DNA from: Enterococcus sp. RIT-PI-f
GTDB taxonomy: Bacteria; Bacillota; Bacilli; Lactobacillales; Enterococcaceae
Direction of reading: 5' to 3'
NCBI RefSeq assembly: GCF_001297065.1
Contig: NZ_LHOX01000011.1
Location: forward strand, 248,001-312,000
DNA: 64,000 bases
A program made the translations under genes and the position numbers. Below the pieces are notes generated by a model that ran no database searches, was not told the DNA's origin, and saw nothing but the letters and a program-made list of their open reading frames with translations. This document shows positions 1 to 8,567 of the stretch, one piece after another (position 1 is the first letter of the stretch; every line of letters begins with the position of its first letter).

Positions 1-96
1 ACCTGGTGGTAGTTTCTCACCTATTGGATATGTCCCTTTAGCAATTTTTTTCTTGATATCTGTATAGACTTCCATATATTTGGGCTGTTTCTTCAT
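1..96 (-). CDS. GntR-family transcriptional regulator, N-terminal fragment (runs off the window)
   Basis: The first 32 codons of a minus-strand gene are visible and the rest lies outside the window. The start of the translation (YMEVYTDIKKKIAKGTY, then PIGEKLPPG) matches the opening helix of the GntR winged-helix DNA-binding domain. A GAAAGGAAG ribosome site precedes the ATG. It is divergent from the GH1 phospho-glucosidase gene, which makes it the likely local regulator of that gene; this role is inferred. The effector domain (UTRA or other) cannot be seen. Confidence 0.8.
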   Translation of the reverse strand, partial: MKKQPKYMEVYTDIKKKIAKGTYPIGEKLPPG

Positions 97-209
97 TTCA
101 AAACTTCCTTTCACCAAACAATCATAACCCTACTTTATCATAAAGACATTAGTTTATGCTACTAAAAATATACACCATAAAAAAAGATATATATTTTTAT
201 ATAAAAGTA

Positions 210-239
210 TTTACTTTAAAGTGAAAGCGGTGTTAAAAT
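210..239 (+). promoter_or_regulatory. Promoter of the GH1 gene with overlapping cre-like site
   Basis: A TTTACT / TAAAAT pair with an 18-bp spacer lies upstream of the GH1 gene. Within it, TGAAAGCGGTGTTA (222-235) matches the CcpA cre consensus TGWAANCGNTNWCA at 13 of 14 positions. A site between -35 and -10 would fit carbon catabolite repression. The AT-rich tract just upstream (about 185-210) may hold the GntR operator, but I cannot define it. Confidence 0.6.
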
Positions 240-265
240 AAAGTCATTGAGTGGAGGGAAAAGAT

Positions 266-1687
266 ATGACAAAAAAACAATTAGTCTTTCCAAAAGATTT
301 TTGGTGGGGATCTGCTTGGTCTGCTGAACAAGCTGAGGGACGAGGTGAAACCGGAAAAGCAGAAACCGTATGGGAACGATGGTTTCACGAACAGCCCAAT
401 CGGTTTTATAAAAGAATCGGTCCTGATACGACTACCGATCACATTCATCGCTATCATGAAGATATTCAACTAATGAAACAAACCGGGCACAATTCATTTC
501 GTGTTTCAATTTCATGGGCGCGGATGTTTCCAAATGATGGCGTTGGAGAACCAAATAAAAAAGCCATCGCATTCTACCGTGATTTATTTACTGAGATGAA
601 CAATAATGGTATCAAAGTATTCGCAAATCTCTATCATTTTGATATGCCCGCGAAACTACAAGACCAAGGTGGCTGGGAATCCAGAGAAGTTGTAGACGCC
701 TATGTTCACTTTGCGGATACTTGCTTTCAATATTTTGGTGACTTAGTGTACCATTGGTTCACATTCAATGAGCCTTTAGGTCCAATCTTAGGTTCTTATT
801 TGGAAGATTTTCATTATCCTAATATGATTGATTTCAAAAGAGGTGCACAAGCAGCATTCTTTACAATTCTGGCTCATGCAAAAGCAATAGAAGCATTCAA
901 AAAATATGATTTGACAAGCAAAATAGGTGTAATTCTTAATCTGAGTCCAACTTTTCCTAGAAGTCAAAATTCAGCGGATGTTCGCGCTGCAGAAATTGCA
1001 GATTTATTCTATACTCGAAGTTTCTTAGATCCAATGGTTAAAGGCGTATTTCCCGAAAAACTGATTACTCTTTTAAAATCATATGAACAAATGCCGGCTG
1101 ACTACCAAGAGTCAGATCTAGCTACTATCAAAGAGAATACAGCACAAATTTTAGGTCTGAATTATTACGAACCTCGCCGAGTTAAAGCACGCTTAACTGC
1201 CATCAACCCAGATGGGCCTTTCCTACCTGACTGGTTTTTCGAGCATCATATTATGCCTGGGAGACGAATGAATGAATACCGCGGTTGGGAAATTTATGAA
1301 AAAGGGATGTATGATTTGTGTCTTGATATAAAGAACAATTATGGCAATATCGAAGCTTTTATCTCAGAAAATGGTATGGGGGTAGCAGATGAAGAAAGGT
1401 TTATGGATGAGAACGGACAAGTGATCGATGATTATCGGATTTCCTTCATCCAAGATCACTTAGCATATCTTTGGCAAGCAATCCAAGATGGTTGCAACAT
1501 TAAAGGGTATCATTTGTGGACATTTATTGATTGTTGGTCCTGGATAAATTCATACAAAAATCGTTACGGTCTTGTATCATTAGACTTAGAGACACAAACA
1601 AGAACCATCAAAAAAAGCGGCTATTTCTATAAAACATTGAGTGAGGAAAACGGTTTTCTTTACGACACTGATTTACTCATTCGATAA
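266..1687 (+). CDS. 6-phospho-beta-glucosidase, glycoside hydrolase family 1
   Basis: This 473-residue protein belongs to GH1. It would hydrolyse 6-phospho-beta-glucosides in the cytoplasm after PTS uptake. The acid/base Glu is at about residue 169 in TFNEP and the nucleophile Glu at about 368 in ISENG; the N-terminal FWWGSAWSAEQ block is the usual GH1 start. The ATG was chosen because GGAGGG lies 7 nt upstream; an in-frame GTG five codons earlier lies before that site. The gene has its own promoter with a cre-like site and a divergent GntR regulator. No PTS gene is adjacent, so the sugar may enter through the BglP transporter at about 11 kb or one outside the window. The exact aglycone is unknown. 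Confidence 0.88.
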   Translation: MTKKQLVFPKDFWWGSAWSAEQAEGRGETGKAETVWERWFHEQPNRFYKRIGPDTTTDHIHRYHEDIQLMKQTGHNSFRVSISWARMFPNDGVGEPNKKAIAFYRDLFTEMNNNGIKVFANLYHFDMPAKLQDQGGWESREVVDAYVHFADTCFQYFGDLVYHWFTFNEPLGPILGSYLEDFHYPNMIDFKRGAQAAFFTILAHAKAIEAFKKYDLTSKIGVILNLSPTFPRSQNSADVRAAEIADLFYTRSFLDPMVKGVFPEKLITLLKSYEQMPADYQESDLATIKENTAQILGLNYYEPRRVKARLTAINPDGPFLPDWFFEHHIMPGRRMNEYRGWEIYEKGMYDLCLDIKNNYGNIEAFISENGMGVADEERFMDENGQVIDDYRISFIQDHLAYLWQAIQDGCNIKGYHLWTFIDCWSWINSYKNRYGLVSLDLETQTRTIKKSGYFYKTLSEENGFLYDTDLLIR

Positions 1688-1704
1688 TATTGGCAACACA
1701 AACT

Positions 1705-1758
1705 AAAGAAGGCAAAGTCCGTTCCAGTATCTTTAGAACGAACTTTGCCTTCTTTTTT
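1705..1758. terminator. Bidirectional intrinsic terminator
   Basis: A long inverted repeat (AAAGAAGGCAAAGT and ACTTTGCCTTCTTT arms plus extensions) is followed by a T run on the plus strand and preceded by an A-rich arm. It ends at the stop codon of the convergent phosphoesterase gene, so it probably serves both transcripts. Confidence 0.85.
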
Positions 1759-2560
1759 ACTGTCGCATATCAAGACGCATCAATACATGGTTGGGCCGGA
1801 AATTTTCTGCTGAATGGTAGGTCAGTTTTCCGGCTGTAATCGTGTATAAATTATACCCATATCGTTCTTCAAAGCGGACGATGCCGTTCCCTTCATCTTC
1901 TCCGACAAACGACATACTTGCAACCGTAAAATAGGGTATCCCTCTAACCGTACCTGTATAAGCATGATGCGTATGTCCACATAATATAGCACAAATATCT
2001 TTGTTTCCTAATAAATCGAGCAAACGATCTGCACCTGGCCAAGCTGATGTACTGGCTTGCGCTTTAAGAAGATGGTGATGGGTCACAAAAAGAACTGGTT
2101 TTCCATCCTCTTCCCCTAAGATCTCTTCTAACCATAAAAATTGCCTTTCATCTACAACGCCATCCGCAAAACCATGACAAGAATTATCGAAGCAAATAAT
2201 CCGAAAATCCCCTGCATCAAACACTTGATTGTATGGCGATGACTCACTTGCCGATTGACACCAGCCTTGTCTGAAATTGGCCTTGATATCATGATTCCCC
2301 AACGTAACAAGTATTGGGATCTCGCCTAGCATATCACGAAGATTCTGCTTGAGATAAGCGTAATCTTCTGGAGAACCATCTTCAGTTAAGTCTCCACTAA
2401 CAATGAGCAAATCTATTGTGTTTTTTTCTTTCGCACGTTCGATACAAGTGGTCAATGGAATCATCGGGCTTTGCATCCGGCCAAGCATCCCTTGATAGCC
2501 TTCGGTTTGAGCTGCATACTGCTGACGATAATGGATGTCTGAAACGTGTAATATATTCAT
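1757..2560 (-). CDS. Calcineurin-like metallophosphoesterase (last gene of phn-type operon)
   Basis: The protein has 267 residues and carries the full dinuclear-metal phosphoesterase signature: DxH at residues 8-10, GDLTE with Asp57, GNHD at 88-91, HHH at 161-163 and GHTH at 195-198. This is the CpdA / Rv0805 cyclic-phosphodiesterase type of fold, but members vary in substrate. It is the last gene of the phnD-phnC-phnE-phnE operon, 4 nt after the second permease. The context suggests it hydrolyses the imported phosphorus compound, such as a phosphodiester, or acts in its use. No C-P lyase or phosphonatase is nearby, so a phosphate-ester substrate is at least as likely as a phosphonate. No signal peptide is seen, so it is cytoplasmic. 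Confidence 0.82.
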   Translation of the reverse strand: MNILHVSDIHYRQQYAAQTEGYQGMLGRMQSPMIPLTTCIERAKEKNTIDLLIVSGDLTEDGSPEDYAYLKQNLRDMLGEIPILVTLGNHDIKANFRQGWCQSASESSPYNQVFDAGDFRIICFDNSCHGFADGVVDERQFLWLEEILGEEDGKPVLFVTHHHLLKAQASTSAWPGADRLLDLLGNKDICAILCGHTHHAYTGTVRGIPYFTVASMSFVGEDEGNGIVRFEERYGYNLYTITAGKLTYHSAENFRPNHVLMRLDMRQ

Positions 2561-2564
2561 ACGA

Positions 2565-3347
2565 TCATCTCAATTTCTTTCTAATGATACCGGTCAATTG
2601 ATCCAGTAAAAAAACGGTGACGACAACACCCAGCAAGATGATGCTCACCTTGCTCCACGTGCGTGTTTGAATGGCAAAAATCAACGGCGCCCCAATCCCG
2701 CCGGCACCTACTAATCCCAAGGTCGCTGCGCTTCGCACTGCGATCTCAAAGTGATTCAGAGCAAAGGAACTATAGATTGGTGCGAGATAAGGTACCCGAA
2801 CAAAAAACATGGTTTGCCAAAAATTGGCCCCTACTGCTTGTGCTTCCTCTATCAAATGATCGTTCATCGCTTCCATCTCTTCAGTGAAAAGTTTACCCAA
2901 CATCCCGATTTGATGAACACCGATCGCCATGACACCTGCAAAAGGTCCTGGGCCTACAACCTTCACGAAAATAATGGCATACACCAACTCTGGAAAGGCA
3001 CGCAACACATTGCAGATCATTTTACCAATTTTAGCGACCCACGGGGCACTTTGCCAAAGATTGGCCGCGCTGATCAACGTGATGGGTATCGCCAAAACTG
3101 CAGCAATCATCGTGCCCAAGCAAGCAATCGCCAATGTCAGTAGTAACAAACTAAACAAATCTTCTCCGCTGCCATCATAAAAGAATGACCAGTCTGGTTT
3201 GCTCAAGCCTCTGATCACTTCCTGCCCCATGGTAAGCGAAAAAGTACTTAGGCTAGAGTAATCTAGTGTCAACAACGCAAGCAGAACGAACGCCATAAAA
3301 ATACTGCACCAGACCCATGTCATTTTTTTTATATCTTTCACCATCAT
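2565..3347 (-). CDS. phnE: Phosphonate-type ABC transporter permease (PhnE, second copy)
   Basis: A 260-residue integral membrane protein with several hydrophobic segments and the PhnE-type cytoplasmic loop near the C-terminus (VRSAATLGLVGAGGIG). That loop docks on the PhnC ATPase. The start overlaps the stop of the upstream permease by 4 nt, indicating translational coupling. The two permeases differ in sequence and probably form a heterodimer, as in other tandem phnE1-phnE2 operons. The ligand cannot be deduced from the sequence: phosphonate, phosphite, phosphate esters or related compounds are possible. Confidence 0.88.
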   Translation of the reverse strand: MMVKDIKKMTWVWCSIFMAFVLLALLTLDYSSLSTFSLTMGQEVIRGLSKPDWSFFYDGSGEDLFSLLLLTLAIACLGTMIAAVLAIPITLISAANLWQSAPWVAKIGKMICNVLRAFPELVYAIIFVKVVGPGPFAGVMAIGVHQIGMLGKLFTEEMEAMNDHLIEEAQAVGANFWQTMFFVRVPYLAPIYSSFALNHFEIAVRSAATLGLVGAGGIGAPLIFAIQTRTWSKVSIILLGVVVTVFLLDQLTGIIRKKLR

Positions 3348-4123
3348 AGAAACGCCCTCCTGACTCGTTCACTGCAAAAATCGACTACAGCAACCGTCAT
3401 TAAAATCAGTATAATGATGATCGACACCCGTTCGTAATTCATTAATGCCAGTGATGCATTCAAAATCACACCAATCCCTCCAGCACCTACATATCCCAGA
3501 ACGGTTGAAGCCCGTACATTCACTTCAAAAGCATAAAAAGTGTAGCTGGCAAATTGTCCCATCACTTGCGGCAAAATCGCGTAAATAGTGATTTGCCATT
3601 TGTTGGCGCCTACTGCAGCAGCTGCTTCAATCGGCGCCTGGTCGATCGTTTCGATTGCTTGAAACATCAATTGAGAGACCATCCCAAATGTGAAGACTGC
3701 GATGGTCAAGACCCCAGTCGCTTCCCCTATCCCTACGATGGCAACGAATAAAGCCGCCAGCAATAAATTCGGTACTGTCCGTATCAACCCTAAAATGAAG
3801 CGAATCACTATAGAAAGCCAACGATTTTCGGTGACCACGGTTGTTGCCAATAAACTAAAGGGCAATGCCATTGCTACACCAATGATGGTACCGAGAAAGG
3901 ACATTTGCAATGTCTTCAGCAAAGGAAGGAGCAGCTTAGGTATATAGCGCACATCTGGATGTAAAAACCGCGCAAAAAATGCCGTCATTTGATTGCTGTT
4001 TGTCCAAATTTTTGTAAAATCAGCACCCGTGATCCAAACACTACTTTGAAAGCACAACAATAAAAAGATCAGAAGCAAGAGATGCTTATATAAATGAAAG
4101 TGAACTGTATCTCTTAGCTTCAA
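3344..4123 (-). CDS. phnE: Phosphonate-type ABC transporter permease (PhnE, first copy)
   Basis: A 259-residue inner-membrane permease with the conserved loop [16 protein letters not shown], the ATPase-contact motif of PhnE proteins. It overlaps the phnC stop codon by 4 nt and the next permease by 4 nt, so all three are translationally coupled. The N-terminus has a strong hydrophobic segment (about residues 12-32), with more spread through the protein. It pairs with the downstream permease. Confidence 0.88.
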   Translation of the reverse strand: MKLRDTVHFHLYKHLLLLIFLLLCFQSSVWITGADFTKIWTNSNQMTAFFARFLHPDVRYIPKLLLPLLKTLQMSFLGTIIGVAMALPFSLLATTVVTENRWLSIVIRFILGLIRTVPNLLLAALFVAIVGIGEATGVLTIAVFTFGMVSQLMFQAIETIDQAPIEAAAAVGANKWQITIYAILPQVMGQFASYTFYAFEVNVRASTVLGYVGAGGIGVILNASLALMNYERVSIIIILILMTVAVVDFCSERVRRAFL

Positions 4124-4884
4124 AGATCTCCCCCACTTTCTTCAAAAATAGCTTTGCCATATATTTGTTCCAAACGTTCATCTGTCAAAACTTCCGGCGA
4201 ACCATCAAAAACAATTTTCCCAGCTTTCAAGGCAATCACTCTGGTTGCATAGGTTCTGGCCAATGGTACAGAGTGCAGATTGATCACGATCGTTTTTGCC
4301 ATAGTTTGATTGATCTGCTGCAAGTCGTGCATCACTTTTTCAGTTGTGATGGGGTCAAGGGAAGCCACGGGCTCGTCGGCCAAAATAATAGGGGCTTGCT
4401 GTACTAAAGCCCGGGCAATCAGTACCCGTTGCTGTTGACCACCACTAAGCTGATCACTGCGGGTTTGCAGTTTATCTGACAGGCCGACAGATGCCAGGGC
4501 GGTCTGCGTCTGTTGATAATCTTCCTTTGTAAAAAGGCCTAAAATACTTCTCCATGTGCTGTAGTAGCCTAATCTGCCGGATAAGACATTTTTCTGCACA
4601 GTACTGCGTTTGACCAAATTGAACTGCTGCGATATCAAGCCAATCTGTCGCCGAATCAACCGCAACTCTTTCTTATTTGCTTTCGTCACTGATTGTTCAT
4701 TGACCCGAATATCCCCTTCTGTAATTGGGACTAGTTTGTTGATTGAACGAAGCAGCGTGCTTTTGCCGGCGCCGCTTAGGCCAATGATTGCTACGAACTC
4801 CCCTTGTCCGATCGTCAAATTGATATCTGTTAATCCTTGTACGCCATTTGGATAGGTTTTTGATACATGATCAAATGTTATCAT
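4120..4884 (-). CDS. phnC: Phosphonate-type ABC transporter ATPase
   Basis: This 254-residue ABC ATPase has Walker A at residues 35-43 (GLSGAGKST), the LSGGQQQR signature, and Walker [13 protein letters not shown]. Length and motifs fit PhnC, which powers import by the two PhnE permeases. It follows phnD by 55 nt and overlaps phnE1. The ATG at the stated end gives [11 protein letters not shown], the usual start for this family. Confidence 0.92.
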   Translation of the reverse strand: MITFDHVSKTYPNGVQGLTDINLTIGQGEFVAIIGLSGAGKSTLLRSINKLVPITEGDIRVNEQSVTKANKKELRLIRRQIGLISQQFNLVKRSTVQKNVLSGRLGYYSTWRSILGLFTKEDYQQTQTALASVGLSDKLQTRSDQLSGGQQQRVLIARALVQQAPIILADEPVASLDPITTEKVMHDLQQINQTMAKTIVINLHSVPLARTYATRVIALKAGKIVFDGSPEVLTDERLEQIYGKAIFEESGGDL

Positions 4885-4939
4885 CTTTATTCTCCATCTA
4901 TGTAAAGGCAGACCCCTAACGAGGGACTACCTTATGATT

Positions 4940-5863
4940 TTATTCTGCAGCCTTTTTGGTATAGTCACGAATGGTATCATACGCTGAATCAGCCGCTTCT
5001 TCATAGCCTTGATGTCCCCACAATGCCATTGCTTCAGCACCTTCTTCATCATCCGCCATATGCAGAAAAACTTCTTTGATTTCAGATTTCAATGCATCAT
5101 CCATTGTTGGCTGAACAGCGATGGCATCATTTGGGATGTCCCCTTCAGTCAAATACAATACTTTCAATTCAGAAAACAGATCATTGTCGGCAAAACTTGA
5201 CGCAAATACATTGCGGGCTCCTTCAAAAACAAATGCGGCATCCATCTGCCCGTTCAGGACGGCTGTGATTTCGCTAGGAATGTCATTGACTGTCGTTAGC
5301 GTCGCTTCTGTTGTTGGATCGATCCCTGCATCTTTCATTTCTGCGACTGGATAAATGTACCCACTTGCTGAGTTTGGACTCAATGTGGCTATTTTTTTCC
5401 CTTTCAAATCTGTCAGTTCATTTAGGCCGCTATCCGCACGAACCAAAATTTCACCTTTGAAGGTATTGGTTTTCTCTCCTTCGATCGGTAAGCCAGTTTC
5501 TTGATCATATTCGCCTAATTGAGAAGTCAAAATCGCTTCAGCTGCGTCCATGTCTTTGGCTTGCACATAGGCCGCAGGCGGCATGATACCTAGATCCACT
5601 TGTCCCGATGCCATCGCTTCAACGATCGTTGAATAATCTGTAGCTAACGTCACCTCGACATCACGGTCTAATTGTTTAGATAAATATTCAGCAAATGGCT
5701 TGGCTTTGGCTTCCATCGTACCATCATTGTTGGTAGGTACAAACTGAACCACCAATTTATCTTTTTCAGGACTTTGATCACTGCTCCCACTACTGCAGCC
5801 AGTCAATAGCAAAGCCAAACTCATTGCCACGATCCCTTTGGTCATCTTTTTAATAAGCATCAT
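4940..5863 (-). CDS. phnD: Phosphonate-type ABC transporter substrate-binding lipoprotein
   Basis: A 307-residue secreted lipoprotein: positive N-terminus, hydrophobic stretch, lipobox LLTGC with Cys23, then a Ser-rich linker. The mature part has the PhnD fold signature (VQFVPTNNDG near the start, DLGIMPPAAY about residue 95-105). It would catch the ligand outside the membrane for the PhnE/PhnC importer. It is first in a five-gene operon. AGGAGG lies 5 nt before the ATG; a second ATG one codon later is equally possible. The promoter region carries a palindrome suited to the divergent Crp/Fnr-type regulator. Confidence 0.9.
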   Translation of the reverse strand: MMLIKKMTKGIVAMSLALLLTGCSSGSSDQSPEKDKLVVQFVPTNNDGTMEAKAKPFAEYLSKQLDRDVEVTLATDYSTIVEAMASGQVDLGIMPPAAYVQAKDMDAAEAILTSQLGEYDQETGLPIEGEKTNTFKGEILVRADSGLNELTDLKGKKIATLSPNSASGYIYPVAEMKDAGIDPTTEATLTTVNDIPSEITAVLNGQMDAAFVFEGARNVFASSFADNDLFSELKVLYLTEGDIPNDAIAVQPTMDDALKSEIKEVFLHMADDEEGAEAMALWGHQGYEEAADSAYDTIRDYTKKAAE

Positions 5864-5900
5864 TTTTTCCTCCTAATGGTTTACCCTGTGTTACCTGTAA

Positions 5901-5940
5901 ATCATAGCAATTTTTTATATAAAATGAAGTGACATATGTC
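5901..5940 (-). promoter_or_regulatory. phnD promoter -10 and GACATATGTC palindrome near -41.5
   Basis: On the minus strand TATGAT (5901-5906) is a good -10, but no recognisable -35 lies 16-18 bp upstream. A perfect 10-bp palindrome GACATATGTC (5931-5940) is centred about 41-42 bp before the predicted start site. That is the classic class II activator position for Crp/Fnr proteins, and such a regulator is encoded divergently. The activator link is inferred. Confidence 0.5.
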
Positions 5941-5995
5941 CTATTTTACCTTATTTTTACATACAATTTACATATTATTTTTTTTATCGTTCGTG

Positions 5996-6024
5996 TTGAG
6001 TCAATCGGAATTCTACGTTATACT
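5996..6024 (+). promoter_or_regulatory. Sigma-A promoter of the Crp/Fnr-type regulator
   Basis: TTGAGT and TATACT are separated by exactly 17 bp and lie about 28 nt before the chosen start codon. This promoter falls inside the longest open reading frame, which supports starting the gene at the downstream ATG. Confidence 0.65.
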
Positions 6025-6052
6025 TAGAGAAATCATGTGGGAGGCGCTTTTG

Positions 6053-6718
6053 ATGAAAATCATTCATGATAGTCAACGCTTAGCAGAATACATTGACACC
6101 TTTGACCTGCAGGGGTACATGGATAGTGATCTGCTGTCAATGGCTTCTCTGCAAAAATTTGATAAAGAAGAACATTTGATCTATGCAGAAACCCCATCAG
6201 ACTACCTTTATTTTTTAGTTGAAGGGACAGTGATGGTCTACTCTTTTTCCTCCGACACCCAAACGATCTGTATCGATTATGCACAACCAGCATCCCCATT
6301 GGGTGAAGCGTCTTCGCTTTGGGAGTTGATTCCCAAAAGTAGTGTCAAAGCTGCTTCTACCTGTATATGTGTCTGTGTTCCACTCAACCGGTATCGCACC
6401 ACATTACAGCAAGATGTTCGGTTTTTGCAAACAGTGTGTCAATTGCTTAGTTATCGCTTAAATGCCGGTATCAACTTGGCAAACGCTTTGAACACACCAG
6501 TAGAAGCCCGATTGGCAAAATTTATGTTGGCAAATCAAGAAAATGAGCGCTTTTCTTTCCAACTGACTACTTGCGCGGCTATTCTAAATGTCAGCTATCG
6601 CCATCTTTTACGAACCATCAATAACTTTCGCGAAGAGAAATGGATCGAGCGCGACAAAAAAGGCTATATCTTATCTGATATAGCTGCACTAGAATCTTTA
6701 GCAGAAAATCTTAGTTAA
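6053..6718 (+). CDS. Crp/Fnr-family transcriptional regulator, YeiL-like
   Basis: A 221-residue protein with an N-terminal cyclic-nucleotide-binding-type beta barrel (about 20-120, including the YFLVEGTVMVYS strand) and a C-terminal helix-turn-helix (about 165-215, SYRHLLRTINNF as recognition region). Overall length and pattern resemble E. coli YeiL. The start was set at the ATG with GGGAGG 8 nt upstream; the frame stays open further upstream but across a sigma-A promoter. It is divergent from the phn-type operon, and a palindrome near -41.5 of phnD suggests it activates that operon. The effector is unknown. The several Cys residues (near 105-115) leave a redox role open. Confidence 0.75.
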   Translation: MKIIHDSQRLAEYIDTFDLQGYMDSDLLSMASLQKFDKEEHLIYAETPSDYLYFLVEGTVMVYSFSSDTQTICIDYAQPASPLGEASSLWELIPKSSVKAASTCICVCVPLNRYRTTLQQDVRFLQTVCQLLSYRLNAGINLANALNTPVEARLAKFMLANQENERFSFQLTTCAAILNVSYRHLLRTINNFREEKWIERDKKGYILSDIAALESLAENLS

Positions 6719-6749
6719 CCAAAAATGACATTATAAATAGCGAGAAAAA

Positions 6750-6792
6750 AACAGCGAGAAACACCTCTTCTAGGGGTGCTTTTCGCTGTTTT
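6750..6792. terminator. Bidirectional terminator between the Crp/Fnr gene and hemH
   Basis: An inverted repeat with AACAGCGA and TCGCTGTT outer arms and CACC/GGTG inner pairing lies between convergent genes. A-runs on the left and T-runs on the right support termination in both directions. Confidence 0.75.
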
Positions 6793-6801
6793 AATGTCTT
6801 C

Positions 6802-7749
6802 CTATTTCTTCAGCAAATCGACAAAGATCTCTGATAGCGCCTGCTCCTCATTAAAAGGGCGCACGTAATGATAGTCGGTTCCGCCGGATGCCAAAAAATA
6901 TCCTTTGTTTTCTTGTTCCAATTCTTCGATCGTTTCTAAACAATCCGCCACAAATCCTGGTGCAACGATCAAGATTTTTTTGATTCCTTGTCCAGGTAAA
7001 GTCTTTAATGTCGCGTCTGTCGCTGGAGTGAGCCATTCATTGGGACCAAATTTAGATTGAAACGTTTGAAAGTGCGGCACATCTATTCCCATTTTTTCCA
7101 TGATCAAACGTGTGGTGGCTGTACACTCTTCAGGATATCGATCGCCATCTTTCACATAGGATGCCGGAATACCATGATAAGAAAACACTACTGCATCCAC
7201 TGTATGTGCAGCCAATGCCTGCTTGATCTTGTCAGCATAATAAGCAATATATCCAGGATGATCATAAAACGAGCGGATAAAACGAAGATCGATGATGTTG
7301 TCAGAACGACGAAAGAAACCCATGACGTCGTCAAAAACGGAGCCTACCGTTGTTCCCGAATATTGCGGGTATAACGGAATGACCGTTAGATCAGTCACAC
7401 CAGCAGTCAACATCTCCTCGATGGCATCTGGGATCGCAGGTGAACTATAAGACATAGCGATACCGACTTTCGTATCTGGTAATAACTGCTGTAGATTTGC
7501 CTCTTGCGCACGTGCATATTTCAGCAAAGGCGAAACACCATCTTCAAAAATTTGTGCATACAAAGCCGCTGATTTTTTAGGTCGTGTCGTTAAAATAAAG
7601 CTATTCAAAATCGGTTGCCAAATAACACTTGGCATTTTGATAATACGTTTATCTGATAAAAAAGGTTTCAAATATTTTTTTACATCTTGCGGATCAGGAC
7701 TATCTGGTGTCCCTAAATTGATCAATAATACCCCGCGCTTCTTTTCCAC
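6802..7749 (-). CDS. hemH: Ferrochelatase (coproporphyrin-type in Firmicutes)
   Basis: A 315-residue HemH/CpfC family enzyme that inserts Fe2+ into a porphyrin. Family motifs present: GVLLINLGTPDSP at the N-terminus, the catalytic His in SYHGIP, and CLETIEELEQEN near the C-terminus. I chose the GTG start because AAGGAGAT lies 8 nt upstream; a longer reading frame exists but would place that ribosome site inside the gene. No other heme-synthesis gene is in the window. Lactic acid bacteria commonly keep hemH while lacking the rest of the pathway, so it may process exogenous porphyrin or balance heme and iron. Its neighbour is the heme-efflux module, a fitting context. Confidence 0.9.
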   Translation of the reverse strand: MEKKRGVLLINLGTPDSPDPQDVKKYLKPFLSDKRIIKMPSVIWQPILNSFILTTRPKKSAALYAQIFEDGVSPLLKYARAQEANLQQLLPDTKVGIAMSYSSPAIPDAIEEMLTAGVTDLTVIPLYPQYSGTTVGSVFDDVMGFFRRSDNIIDLRFIRSFYDHPGYIAYYADKIKQALAAHTVDAVVFSYHGIPASYVKDGDRYPEECTATTRLIMEKMGIDVPHFQTFQSKFGPNEWLTPATDATLKTLPGQGIKKILIVAPGFVADCLETIEELEQENKGYFLASGGTDYHYVRPFNEEQALSEIFVDLLKK

Positions 7750-7785
7750 GGATCCATCTCCTTTAGTCATACTGCACAAAGCTTT

Positions 7786-7802
7786 ATTATAACGAATATT
7801 CG
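7786..7802 (-). promoter_or_regulatory. hemH -10 element with adjacent palindrome
   Basis: TATAAT (7786-7791, minus strand) lies about 37 nt before the GTG start. A perfect 10-bp palindrome CGAATATTCG (7793-7802) touches its upstream side. The -35 is poor. The palindrome could bind a regulator, but it does not resemble the operator found upstream of hrtB. Confidence 0.4.
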
Positions 7803-7867
7803 CTCCTGAAGCTTACGATATGCTTGTGAAATAAAAGGGACGCAGATCTTTGGCGAAGTCGGATGCT

Positions 7868-8455
7868 TTAGGATTGGATGCCCCGTTTTAACCAACTGAC
7901 TTTAAAATCAAAGTCTTGGAGCAGTGTTTCCGCTGTCCATTCATTGGCATAGGCATCCGTCAAGCTGTCGATCACCAATTTCATAGAAAAATACAAAAAA
8001 CTCATGGCTTCTGCTTCCCCTTTGATATTGAAATGATTGGCGGTCAAAATTTTTTGCCACGCCTCTGCGCCATGCGGATCTGCACTTCGATAAGAAAACA
8101 AATAACTATTTTGTGTCAACAGCTTTAATTCTTTATACCCATCAGAAGCAGGATCATATGCCAATGCCTCAGTCAAAAAAACAGCCAATCCTGCAAAAAA
8201 ATCATCATGATGTCGGGCAATCTGCTGCAAAATCCGACCATGGATTTTATTGGCAGCATCTTTGATCAGATAATCATACGCATCATTTAAATCGTCAAAA
8301 TATTTATAAAAGATGCCTCTAGACATTTGCAGATCATGAACGATCTCACTGACTTTCACTTGGCTCAAAGGTTGTTTGGCAAAAATGTGCAATAACACCC
8401 CGCGCACAAACGCTTTTTTTTCTGCAGGCAAATGATTGAAGGTCGCTTTTGGCAT
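7868..8455 (-). CDS. fhtR: TetR-family regulator of heme efflux (FhtR/HrtR-like)
   Basis: A 195-residue TetR-type repressor. The N-terminal helix-turn-helix spans about residues 28-55 (VSEIVHDLQMSRGIFYKYF); the C-terminal half is an all-helical ligand domain. It is divergent from a two-gene ABC exporter of the HrtB-HrtA type, which is the arrangement of the heme sensor FhtR with hrtBA in E. faecalis and of hrtRBA in Lactococcus. A perfect palindrome covers the exporter promoter. Tyr residues at 100, 107, 118 and 122 are possible heme ligands, but I cannot tell which aligns with the ligand of known sensors. The ribosome site is GAGGAGG. The assignment rests mainly on context. Confidence 0.72.
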   Translation of the reverse strand: MPKATFNHLPAEKKAFVRGVLLHIFAKQPLSQVKVSEIVHDLQMSRGIFYKYFDDLNDAYDYLIKDAANKIHGRILQQIARHHDDFFAGLAVFLTEALAYDPASDGYKELKLLTQNSYLFSYRSADPHGAEAWQKILTANHFNIKGEAEAMSFLYFSMKLVIDSLTDAYANEWTAETLLQDFDFKVSWLKRGIQS

Positions 8456-8512
8456 ACAATTGCCCTCCTCTTTCGTTTTTTTAAATTATAGCATAAAAAA
8501 AGCAAACAAAAA

Positions 8513-8543
8513 CGGTGACAAAATGTCACCGAGGGTGTATGAT
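8513..8543 (+). promoter_or_regulatory. hrtBA promoter overlapped by a TetR-type operator
   Basis: GTGACA and TATGAT are 17 bp apart, a near-consensus sigma-A promoter. The -35 lies inside a perfect inverted repeat CGGTGACA-AAA-TGTCACCG (8513-8531). The inner TGACA/TGTCA half-sites resemble the known lactococcal HrtR operator. Repressor binding here would block the polymerase, and heme would relieve it; that mechanism is inferred from the homologues. Confidence 0.75.
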
Positions 8544-8567
8544 GTTTTTCGAAAGGGGAAATGCATT

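Noticed and set aside
251-265. GTG start for the GH1 gene
   Set aside because: The GGAGGG ribosome site lies after this codon and serves the ATG at 266.
5936-6052. Longer N-terminus for the Crp/Fnr-type regulator
   Set aside because: The extension is hydrophobic, lacks a ribosome site and contains the gene's own promoter.
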